37,892 nt of DNA from an uncultured bacterium (lineage in GTDB: Bacteria; Cloacimonadota; Cloacimonadia; Cloacimonadales; Cloacimonadaceae): positions 1 through 37,892 of the forward strand of contig CALLHY010000060.1 of NCBI GenBank assembly GCA_938009275.1. Reading direction: 5' to 3'. Below, piece after piece: positions 26,467 to 34,144 of the stretch. Position numbers and translations under genes: made by a program. The notes under the pieces are model-generated. The model ran no database searches. It had not been told where the DNA came from and saw nothing but the letters and a program-made list of their open reading frames with translations. Every line of letters begins with the position of its first letter. Position 1 is the first letter of the stretch.

Positions 26467-27210
26467 TTATAGATCAATCCTGAATCCCAGAACAATGTAA
26501 TGCACGGCAGCAAAGGTAAACACTTCATCATTATCCGAGCCGCCTTCCAAAAGTCTATATCCTGCTTTCAGACTTAGCTTGTCTTTTATGTCGTAAACTG
26601 CTCCCACAAACACATCCTCCGCCCTGCCATAGGGGGAGCCCAAGCCTTCGGCTTCCAATACCATATCCAGGTCTTCGTTTACCCTATGTCCCGCATTCAG
26701 GCTCAAAAGAGGCACAAATCCGGTATTGGTTTTGGTAGCTTTATGAGGAAAAGTTTTGGATTCCAAGGCAATCTCAGCATCACGAAGCTTAAGCGATGCA
26801 CCGATTGCTCTAATACCATAGAAGCTCTTGGGCAGATTGTAACGATACTGAAGCCGGTATGAATCAAACCGGTAAGTTGCTTCTACAGTGTCTCCCCGCA
26901 TAAATGTTTTATTCTGATATACCAGATCTTGTGATAATCTGTTTTCCGCCTGAAAGGTTAAGGGTGTGGCCATTACTGATACCTGGTGCTTGGGAGTAAT
27001 ATAGTAATGAATACTCAAGCGAGTGTTTAAGGTAGATTTTAGACCAAACTCATTCTTAATGGAGAACTGGGAATTTGCCCCGCTATTGGGTATGCGAACG
27101 TCATTGTAACCGGGAATAGCAAGTCCGGTTTCGGCATCTATGCGAATATCGGGAAGCGCATATAGTATAATACTGCTAAGCAGTAACAAAATGGCAATGG
27201 GTATCTTCAT
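26467..27210 (-). CDS. Predicted outer-membrane beta-barrel protein
   Basis: This is a 247-aa protein with signal peptide 1-18 (MKIPIAILLLLSSIILYA). The remainder alternates polar and hydrophobic residues with aromatic girdles, for example TLNTRLSIHYYITPKHQVSV, then YRFDSYRLQYRYNLP, VFVGAVYDI, KLSLKAGYRL and FTFAAVHYIVLGF, consistent with about ten antiparallel strands. It ends near GFRIDL, a barrel-like final strand, though without a C-terminal Phe. No family was recognised; it could be a small OmpA/OmpW-like barrel without a periplasmic domain. It is monocistronic and convergent with the C25 gene. Confidence 0.75.
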   Translation of the reverse strand: MKIPIAILLLLSSIILYALPDIRIDAETGLAIPGYNDVRIPNSGANSQFSIKNEFGLKSTLNTRLSIHYYITPKHQVSVMATPLTFQAENRLSQDLVYQNKTFMRGDTVEATYRFDSYRLQYRYNLPKSFYGIRAIGASLKLRDAEIALESKTFPHKATKTNTGFVPLLSLNAGHRVNEDLDMVLEAEGLGSPYGRAEDVFVGAVYDIKDKLSLKAGYRLLEGGSDNDEVFTFAAVHYIVLGFRIDL

Positions 27211-27701
27211 TTTAAACCTCTTATGTCAATAATCAATCCAGCCCTGCGGCTTATAGATAATGTAATGGCATGAGTCTAATTGTCAAATGAAACACATCCC
27301 TCCCGCCTCTCCACCCGCCACCCTCACTCTCCACACTCACCCACCACACCCCAAAAAGACCCAAAAGACCCTTTTCAGACAGTCAGTCCTTGCTCCACAT
27401 TGTTTATCTAGTGTTAATCCCCCCTTAATCAAGCGTTAATTATTAACGCTTGATTAAGGGGGGATAGAGATGTAATGGAAGCTCTAAAGTAAGGAAGATT
27501 TAAGTTCTTCAACCATATAGATGGAGGAAATACAGAGGAAATCTGGAGTGGAATAGATTAATACCCTCATGACACACTCAAATATATACCCTTGAAATGC
27601 TTAGTGAGGTTCGGATTAGGCAATATGAGCCAGGATCAATTTTTCATTGACACATTGGAGCAAAATGGAGATGTGGAATAGATTAGGAGAGGAAGGTTAC
27701 A
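27211..27701. other. Intergenic region with C-rich tract and large palindrome
   Basis: No gene was seen. About 27293-27365 is strongly C-rich and G-poor on the plus strand (CCCGCC, CCACCC, CACCCACC and similar). The 49-bp palindrome at 27417-27465 follows. GTGGAATAGATTA occurs twice, at 27548 and 27673, the second copy just before the ribosome binding site of the ABC gene. TTGACA at about 27648 lacks a good -10 partner. Confidence 0.6.
27417..27465. repeat. 49-bp perfect palindrome
   Basis: The left arm at 27417-27440 (ATCCCCCCTTAATCAAGCGT, then TAAT) is the exact reverse complement of 27442-27465, with a single T at 27441 in the centre: 24 bp per arm. It lies 237 nt upstream of the ABC ATPase start. 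There is no T-run after it on plus, so it is not a typical terminator. Confidence 0.95.
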
Positions 27702-28385
27702 ATGGATATAATACGAACAAAAAACCTGAGTAAAGATTACTCTATGGGCAAGGTTAAAGTTAACGCGCTCATAGATATAGACCTCTGTGTGCAGCAAGGA
27801 GAATTTGTGGCAATTATGGGGCCATCTGGCTCTGGCAAGAGTACTTTGATGCACATTATTGGCTGCTTAGACCGCCCAAGTAGTGGTGAATATTATCTGG
27901 ATAACGTTTTGGTCAGCAACATGCCAAAATCCGCGCTTGCCGCAGTCCGTAACAAGAAAATCGGCTTTATATTTCAATCCTTTAACCTGCTTCCTCACCT
28001 GAATATACTTAAGAATGTAGAGCTTCCCCTGATGTATGGGGGATTTAGCGGTAATAAACGCAGTGCCCGGGCTAGGGAGATTTTGGCAGGTGTGGGTCTT
28101 GAGGACAGGCTCAGGCACAAACCCACAGAGCTTTCTGGTGGACAGAGACAGAGGGTTGCCATTGCCAGAGCTATAGTGAATGAACCCTCTATCCTGCTTG
28201 CAGATGAGCCAACCGGCAATCTGGATTCACAAGCCGGAAGTGACATCTTGCACATTTTTGAAGAACTTCACAAAGCCGGCAACACGGTAATAATGGTTAC
28301 TCATGACAATGCAGTAGCCGAGCGGGCAGACAGAATTATTCGCATTATGGACGGAAAGATATCTGATGACTATACCCTTACTTGA
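27702..28385 (+). CDS. ABC transporter ATPase, LolD/MacB type
   Basis: This is a 227-aa protein. Walker A is GPSGSGKST at 40-48, the Q-loop Gln92 (FQSFNLLPHL), the signature LSGGQRQRV from 144, Walker B ILLADEPTGNLD from 164, and the switch His201 (VTHD). The FNLLPHLN stretch and TGNLD are typical of the LolD/MacB/FtsE group, which drives mechanotransmission across the envelope and not substrate passage through a channel. The 3' end overlaps the permease gene by 20 nt, so the two form one unit. Whether it exports a lipoprotein, peptide or antibiotic cannot be read from sequence. Confidence 0.95.
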   Translation: MDIIRTKNLSKDYSMGKVKVNALIDIDLCVQQGEFVAIMGPSGSGKSTLMHIIGCLDRPSSGEYYLDNVLVSNMPKSALAAVRNKKIGFIFQSFNLLPHLNILKNVELPLMYGGFSGNKRSARAREILAGVGLEDRLRHKPTELSGGQRQRVAIARAIVNEPSILLADEPTGNLDSQAGSDILHIFEELHKAGNTVIMVTHDNAVAERADRIIRIMDGKISDDYTLT

Positions 28386-29601
28386 GTCCATAAAAATCGG
28401 TCTGGCAGACATCCTGATGCGCAAAGTTCGCAGCATTGTAACCGTAATAGGAATTGTGCTGGGAGTTATGTGCATTATGGTGGTTTTGGCAATCGTTAGC
28501 GGGATGAACAAGAGCACCATGTCGTGGATGGAAGAAAGGGGCGGACTAAACAAGATATCTGTTTACGCCAACTGGAACTACGATTTTAGCAAAGGTGGTG
28601 ATGCCAGCTTCAACCTGCGTGAGATAAACTTCCTTAGGTCACAAATCCCTGAAGCCAGTGCTGTAAATCCCACCATTAACTTTGGTGATGGACACTTGTG
28701 GTATAAGGACAAGCACTACTCTGGCTGGGTAATGGGCGTAATGCCAGATATGGTTACCGTAGAACAATGGAATGCAGAAAAGGGTAGATTTATAAAGGAC
28801 ATAGACGTTCAGAACAGCAATAACGTTATAGTTCTGGGCACAAGCGTTGCACGGGAGCTATTCGGCAGCCGCAATCCCATTGGGCAGTCCATTTCGATGT
28901 CTGGGCATGTGTTTCAGGTAATAGGGATAATGAAACATCGTTATAAGGAACCACAGGGTGGTGAAGCGGCTTTTAGTGAAAACTTTTTAGAATACATGAA
29001 TCAGCAGAGTTTTATCCCGCTTTCAACTATGATGAACAAAGTTTCACCCGGGAACCCTATCAGATCCTTTGAGATCCGAGCTTCCAGCCCCGAAACAGCT
29101 CCCGCCTTAAGACAGAAGGTTGAGAACATCATCCTTAATCTCAAACATGGCAAAAGAGTGTTTCAGGTAATCTCTGCTCAGGAGCAAGCAGATATGATGA
29201 AGAAAAACAGCATGATCTTTAGTGTGATCTTTGTGCTGATTGCCGTTATATCTTTGCTTGTAGGCGGCATAGTTATTATGAACATTATGCTGGCATCCAT
29301 CAAAGAACGCACCAGGGAGATTGGAGTACGCCTGGCAATTGGAGCCAGACCACTGGATATCTTTCTTCAGTTTCTGGTGCAGACAATTCTGATAACTGCC
29401 CTGGGCGGTGTTTTGGGCATCGTGCTGGGCTATGCAATTCTGGGACAGGTAGGCAAGTTTTTGCAGATCAGTGTTTCCGCGTCGTATCAGATGATCTGGT
29501 CGGCACTTAGTGTCTCGGTAGGAGTGGGCATGATCTTTGGCGTGTTACCAGCCATGAATGCCGCGCGACTTGACCCAGTGGTGGCATTGAGGGAGGAATA
29601 G
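28366..29601 (+). CDS. MacB/FtsX-family ABC permease
   Basis: This is a 411-aa protein. There is one N-terminal membrane segment at about 24-46 (IVTVIGIVLGVMCIMVVLAI), a large periplasmic MacB_PCD domain at about 50-270, then three C-terminal segments near 283-310, 335-360 and 370-395, the FtsX layout. The conserved cytoplasmic coupling stretch IKERTREIGVRLAIGARP follows the second segment, and the DPVVALREE end is standard. This is the four-helix MacB-like topology. No periplasmic adaptor (MacA) or outer-membrane partner is next to it, so it may recruit one from elsewhere or work alone as a BceAB/LolCDE-like system. It abuts the next gene with no gap. Confidence 0.94.
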   Translation: MTIPLLESIKIGLADILMRKVRSIVTVIGIVLGVMCIMVVLAIVSGMNKSTMSWMEERGGLNKISVYANWNYDFSKGGDASFNLREINFLRSQIPEASAVNPTINFGDGHLWYKDKHYSGWVMGVMPDMVTVEQWNAEKGRFIKDIDVQNSNNVIVLGTSVARELFGSRNPIGQSISMSGHVFQVIGIMKHRYKEPQGGEAAFSENFLEYMNQQSFIPLSTMMNKVSPGNPIRSFEIRASSPETAPALRQKVENIILNLKHGKRVFQVISAQEQADMMKKNSMIFSVIFVLIAVISLLVGGIVIMNIMLASIKERTREIGVRLAIGARPLDIFLQFLVQTILITALGGVLGIVLGYAILGQVGKFLQISVSASYQMIWSALSVSVGVGMIFGVLPAMNAARLDPVVALREE

Positions 29602-30684
29602 ATGGGTAAGCACAAGCAAGAGACTAGCCTGGCGCATCGTTTTTTTATGTGGATTACCTCATATTTGCACGTGGTTGCGATAGATACATATCGGGTGTAC
29701 CTGTATATCACGATTCCCAAACGCAGAAAAATGATGATGAATAACATCCGTGATTTTGCAAAGCTATTCTATGAAAGAACCACCACCGAGCGGGTGATGA
29801 AGGAATCGGCAAGCTTAACCTATATCACGCTCTTGGGCTTTGTCCCCTTTATAACCTTTCTGGTACTTATTGCTCCTGATCTACCATTTCTGAATCTGGG
29901 AGATAAGTTTAAAGACATTGTGGCAAAGAACTTCATCCCCGGTTCGGCAAATGCCATCATGAACTTTGTGGACGAAATGATAGCCAGAAGACGCGTAGGC
30001 TTTAATATCTTCAATTTTATTGTGCTTTTGGTATCATCATATTCGCTGTTCAAGGTGATTAGAGATACCTTTGATCGCATTCTAAGTATGGAGTTAAGCG
30101 TTAAACAAGACCCGATCACTCAGATAATCAAATTCCTGGGGACTATTGTGTTCGGGTTGGTAATAATGGTGGTGCTGTTCTCCAGTTCATCTGTCCCACT
30201 GATTTCGCATCTACTAAAAGTGCCTATGCTACGATGGCTGCTATTAGTAATCCCCTTTGTGCTTCAGTTTTTGGGGCTGATGTTTCTTTACATGCTGCTG
30301 CCTTCGGTTAGGATAAAGCGTTCATCGCTGTTCAGAGGTGCTTTTTGGACTACGGTTATCTGGACTCTGGCAAAAGCACTCTTTGATTTTTACATATATA
30401 ACCTGACCAGCGTACAGGCGGTATATGGGGTAATGGCTGCATTGCCGATATTCCTCATGTGGATTTATGTGAACTGGGCTATTATACTTGGCGGGATAGT
30501 GTTGGTAAGCGTTATAGACAATCCACAGGGGCTTGAGGGACTGAGGAAGGCACCAACCCAGGTGGTTCGCGTTACCCTGGAGATGTTCACAAATGCTAAG
30601 CTAAACAAACGCTTGGAAGGCATGGTAACCAAGAATGAATTAAAAAAACTAATCGATAGCATCGATGAGGAAGGTGATACATGA
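29602..30684 (+). CDS. YihY/BrkB-family inner-membrane protein
   Basis: This is a 360-aa protein. Family marks are SLTYITLLGFVPFITFLVLI (about 73-92), followed by a soluble stretch with IMNFVDEMIARRR, and further segments FNFIVLLVSSYSLFKVI, IVFGLVIMVVLFSSS, the WLLLVIPFVLQFLGLMFLY stretch, and the VYGVMAALPIFLMWIYVNWA signature of the family near the C terminus. About six membrane segments are expected. The old RNase BN name for the family is wrong, and function is unknown. It has a 45-residue basic N-terminal extension; an internal ATG at MMMNNIRDF could be the real start. It abuts the permease and overlaps purH by 4 nt. Confidence 0.92.
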   Translation: MGKHKQETSLAHRFFMWITSYLHVVAIDTYRVYLYITIPKRRKMMMNNIRDFAKLFYERTTTERVMKESASLTYITLLGFVPFITFLVLIAPDLPFLNLGDKFKDIVAKNFIPGSANAIMNFVDEMIARRRVGFNIFNFIVLLVSSYSLFKVIRDTFDRILSMELSVKQDPITQIIKFLGTIVFGLVIMVVLFSSSSVPLISHLLKVPMLRWLLLVIPFVLQFLGLMFLYMLLPSVRIKRSSLFRGAFWTTVIWTLAKALFDFYIYNLTSVQAVYGVMAALPIFLMWIYVNWAIILGGIVLVSVIDNPQGLEGLRKAPTQVVRVTLEMFTNAKLNKRLEGMVTKNELKKLIDSIDEEGDT

Positions 30685-32228
30685 AGAAGTATGCTTTGAT
30701 AAGTGTTAGCGATAAGAACGGGATAGAAACACTGGCTATGGCTCTTGAAAGCCTTGGCTATACTATCCTTTCCACCTCTAATACTGCCAAGCACCTAAAG
30801 CAATTTTGTAGTTCACTGGTTCAGGTTTCTGAGCTTACCGGTTTTCCCGAGATACTGGATGGCAGAGTGAAGACACTACATCCCAAGATTCATGCCGGTA
30901 TCCTTGCGGATAGAACCAATAGTGCCCATATAAGCACCCTGGAAGAGCATGGCATTGGGCATATAGACGTTGTTGCCGTAAATCTTTATCCCTTTTCGGC
31001 GGTGAGACATAAAGAGGGCTCCACTCATGCCGAGATTATCGAGAACATCGACATTGGCGGGCCAAGCTTGATTCGCGCTGCTGCCAAAAACTATCGCCAG
31101 GTGTGTGTGTTAACTGACCCCAAAGACTATGCTACTACCGTAGAGCATCTTAAGCTTGGACAAGAGCTGCCAGAATGCTGGAGTAGCTATTTGGCACAAA
31201 AAGCATTTGCAATGGTTAGCACTTATGATGCTGACATTGCAGACTATTTTGAGCAATTCAGAAGCGAGATTGAGCCCAATAAGAACGTACCCAGACACAT
31301 CGACCTTTCCTGTAGCTTGATTACTGAGCTACGCTATGGTGAAAATCCCCACCAGAAAGCTGGATTCTATACCGATAAGCGTAAGGGCTGGTCTGTAATG
31401 CATGGAAAAGAGCTTTCTTTTAATAACATCCTGGATATCGACTCCTCTCTGCGCGCTATACGTTTGTTCACCGAGCCCACAGTGGTTATTATAAAGCACT
31501 GTAATCCATGTGGTTTGGGAAGCGGCGCAACTCTTGCAGAGGCATATAAGCGAGCTTTTGCCACCGATACTGTGGCTCCCTTTGGCGGTATAGTGGTGGT
31601 TAATCGTAGGCTCGACCTGGAAACAGCAGTAATGATAAACCGCATCTTTACCGAGATTATTATCGCCCCAGGTTATGAAGAAGGGGTGCTGGACGTACTG
31701 CAAAAGAAGAAGAGCCGCCGTTTGGTAAGCTACGACCTATCAATGCTGGAAAAGCCTGCCAACCCGCTGGAGATTAAAACCCTCACCTGGGGTTACCTTG
31801 CCCAGGACTGGGATTTGGTATCCGAAAGCATCAGCAATTGGCAGGTGGTTACCCAACACCAGCCCTCGCAGGAAGAGATGAATGCGCTAATCTTTGGTTG
31901 GAAAGCGGTGTCATTACTAAAGTCCAATGCCATCGTGCTGGCACGTAAAGATCAGGTTTTGGGCTTTGGCATTGGGCAAACCTCACGCATAGATTCAACC
32001 TCGCTGGCAATCTGGAAAGCGCACAAGTATGGGCATGACTTAACAGGTGCAATATGCGCATCAGATGGCTTTTTCCCTTATCGTGACTCGATAGACGAAG
32101 TGTATCAGCATGGAATAAAAGCCGTAGTTCAGCCTGGAGGTTCCAAGGGTGACGAAGAATGCATAAAAGCCTGCAATGAACTCGGCATTTCGATGGTGTT
32201 TACCGGAGTAAGGCATTTCCGCCACTAA
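30681..32228 (+). CDS. purH: Bifunctional AICAR transformylase / IMP cyclohydrolase
   Basis: This 515-aa protein catalyses the last two steps of purine synthesis: formyl-THF plus AICAR to FAICAR, then ring closure to IMP. The N-terminal cyclohydrolase (1-200) has YALISVSDKNGI and ELTGFPEILDGRVKTLHPKI. The transformylase (about 205-515) has ELRYGENPHQ at 217-224, and Lys272-His273 in IKHCNPCG, equivalent to the catalytic pair of known enzymes. AVQPGGSKGDEE closes the active site near 480. The usual phosphate-loop STGGTAK near residue 31 reads STSNTAK here. The ATG overlaps the YihY-type stop by 4 nt. Confidence 0.97.
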   Translation: MKKYALISVSDKNGIETLAMALESLGYTILSTSNTAKHLKQFCSSLVQVSELTGFPEILDGRVKTLHPKIHAGILADRTNSAHISTLEEHGIGHIDVVAVNLYPFSAVRHKEGSTHAEIIENIDIGGPSLIRAAAKNYRQVCVLTDPKDYATTVEHLKLGQELPECWSSYLAQKAFAMVSTYDADIADYFEQFRSEIEPNKNVPRHIDLSCSLITELRYGENPHQKAGFYTDKRKGWSVMHGKELSFNNILDIDSSLRAIRLFTEPTVVIIKHCNPCGLGSGATLAEAYKRAFATDTVAPFGGIVVVNRRLDLETAVMINRIFTEIIIAPGYEEGVLDVLQKKKSRRLVSYDLSMLEKPANPLEIKTLTWGYLAQDWDLVSESISNWQVVTQHQPSQEEMNALIFGWKAVSLLKSNAIVLARKDQVLGFGIGQTSRIDSTSLAIWKAHKYGHDLTGAICASDGFFPYRDSIDEVYQHGIKAVVQPGGSKGDEECIKACNELGISMVFTGVRHFRH

Positions 32229-32277
32229 TAATGTTTGACAGAAAAGCGGTTCACAAAAAGATGGTCAAAACTAACGC

Positions 32278-32371
32278 GGAGATGTGTCCGAGCTGGTTGA
32301 AGGAGCACGATTGGAAATCGTGTATATGTGCAAAACGCGTATCTAGGGTTCGAATCCCTACATCTCCGCCA
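32278..32371 (+). tRNA. tRNA-Ser (anticodon GGA)
   Basis: The acceptor stem GGAGATG (32278-32284) pairs with CATCTCC (32361-32367), followed by discriminator G and an encoded CCA (32369-32371). The anticodon stem CACGA/TCGTG encloses TTGGAAA with GGA at 32313-32315. A long variable arm and the T-loop TTCGAAT confirm a class II serine tRNA. It lies between purH and sppA on the same strand. Confidence 0.97.
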
Positions 32372-32424
32372 CTTTCAATCCTTCAAGAGGCTCTTTTTGC
32401 GGTTTACCCAAGGAGTTTCCCAAC

Positions 32425-34143
32425 ATGAAAAATAAAGCTTTCCTCTTCGGTTGCATAGTATTCCCGCTCATCCTGGTTATTGGTTTCTTTGTGGGCTTCA
32501 TCTCATCCTTCAAAGAAGGTGCTGGCCCCAGCCCTAAAAAAGTTCCAAGTGATGCCTGGTTATTATTAAATCCCAGTGCCATGATTCCGGATTATAACGA
32601 GATGCAACCTGTCCGTTGGTTTGGGTCTGGCATGATCAGTGTAGAAGAGACAGTTAGCAAGATAATGTCTGCCGCAACAGATTCCCGCATCAAAGGCATG
32701 TTTATCGAGCCATCATACATTCAAACCAACTACCCTGCCTTAACCGAGATAGGTAAAGCCATTAATGTATTTAAGAAATCCGGCAAACCTGTTGTGGCCT
32801 ATGGCGAGATGTTTAGCCAGGCAGATTACCTGTTGGCAAGCTATGCAGACGAAATCTTTATGGAGCCCTCAGCTTCTGCGGGCCTGATTTTAGAAGGCGT
32901 GTCTGCAAACCTGATGTTCTATAAAGAGCTCTTTGACAAACTCGGAATCAAGATGCAGATAATGCAATCAGGAGAGTATAAAGGTGCGGGTGAGCCATAT
33001 TCCCAAACCTCGCTTAGCCCTGGAACAAAAAGCAACATCGATGCTGTACTGAAAGACAGATATTCTTTGCTGTTAACTGGCTTGGCAGAACGCAGAAAGC
33101 TAAGTATAGAAGACATCAACAAGATATTTGAAGATAGATCAGACTACTTTATTAGTGCCAAAACTGCCAAAGAAATGAAGCTAATAGACTTTCCCATGGG
33201 TAGAGATTCCACCCTTGCCAGGCTGGAGCTAAATAACGACCGCCTCATATCCATAGCCGATTACAGTGGCAGCAAACCCAAAGCTCAAAAAGACAAGATC
33301 GCAGTAGTATATCTTAATGGTCAGATTACCCCGGGCTCTTCCTCAGACCTAACCGGACAAAGCGGAATCAGTGCAGAAAAGGTGAGGAAGACTATAGAAC
33401 TCATTACCAAGGATAAAAGCATAAAAGCTACTATCCTGCGCATAAACAGCCCTGGTGGCAGCGCATTGGAATCCGAAAAGATTTATCAACAGCTTATGCA
33501 ACTTCGACAAAGCATGCCAGTGGTAGTATCAATGGGGGGAGTAGCCGCTTCCGGTGGTTATTACATCTCCTGCGCATCGGACTACATTGTTGCCGATGAA
33601 GCTACAATTACAGGCTCAATCGGCGTGATTATGATGCTTCCCGAAACCGAAGGCCTGGGCAAAAAGATTGGCATTCGCAGCCAAACCCTTAAACACGGCA
33701 AGTTCGCAGGGGCATTCAGTGTGTTTGAAAGCTTCGATCCAGCACTTATTGAATCACTTAAGAGAAGTTCTACTGCTACTTACGATGAGTTTAAAGCCAG
33801 AGTGATCAGTGCCAGAAACTATCAGACTAGCAACATCGACTCTGTGGCTGAAGGGCGAATTTTCAGCGCAAAAGCTGCCAAACAAAACAGACTTATCGAC
33901 GAAATCGGCACCCTGGACACAGCCATTGCCAAAGCCTGCGTATTAGCAGGAATTAGCGACTATAGCACCGTAAGTTATCCAGCCAAGACAAGCTGGCTGG
34001 AAGCACTGAAAAACTCCGACATGCTAAAAGTAAGAAACGCTATTCTAAAATCCAAAGACCCCGGCGTAATGTTGGAAGATCACCTGCGCCAACTACCTAC
34101 AACAGGAGAGTGGCATTACTTAATGCCCTACAAATTGGACTAA
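32425..34143 (+). CDS. sppA: Signal peptide peptidase SppA, 67K type
   Basis: This is a 572-aa membrane-anchored serine protease that digests signal peptides left after secretion. One N-terminal membrane segment at 5-27 is followed by two S49 domains. The catalytic lysine is Lys186 in the N-terminal half (MQSGEYKGAGEPYSQ) and the nucleophile Ser376 in the C-terminal half (MGGVAASGGYYISC), the arrangement of E. coli SppA. INSPGGSALESEKIY (341 on) is conserved. AAGGAG lies about 9 nt before the ATG. A 53-nt gap from the tRNA and a 1-nt gap to the RNase gene suggest co-transcription. Confidence 0.95.
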   Translation: MKNKAFLFGCIVFPLILVIGFFVGFISSFKEGAGPSPKKVPSDAWLLLNPSAMIPDYNEMQPVRWFGSGMISVEETVSKIMSAATDSRIKGMFIEPSYIQTNYPALTEIGKAINVFKKSGKPVVAYGEMFSQADYLLASYADEIFMEPSASAGLILEGVSANLMFYKELFDKLGIKMQIMQSGEYKGAGEPYSQTSLSPGTKSNIDAVLKDRYSLLLTGLAERRKLSIEDINKIFEDRSDYFISAKTAKEMKLIDFPMGRDSTLARLELNNDRLISIADYSGSKPKAQKDKIAVVYLNGQITPGSSSDLTGQSGISAEKVRKTIELITKDKSIKATILRINSPGGSALESEKIYQQLMQLRQSMPVVVSMGGVAASGGYYISCASDYIVADEATITGSIGVIMMLPETEGLGKKIGIRSQTLKHGKFAGAFSVFESFDPALIESLKRSSTATYDEFKARVISARNYQTSNIDSVAEGRIFSAKAAKQNRLIDEIGTLDTAIAKACVLAGISDYSTVSYPAKTSWLEALKNSDMLKVRNAILKSKDPGVMLEDHLRQLPTTGEWHYLMPYKLD

Positions 34144-34144
34144 C

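Noticed and set aside
27417..27465. Intrinsic terminator
   Set aside because: No T-run follows on the plus strand, no plus-strand gene ends near it, and the minus-strand gene to the left starts, not ends, there.
29602..30684. Ribonuclease BN annotation for the YihY-type protein
   Set aside because: The old RNase BN name for this membrane family is an error; no nuclease motif is present.
32231..32428. A 65-codon plus-strand frame over the tRNA
   Set aside because: It reads straight through the tRNA-Ser and has no protein-like features.
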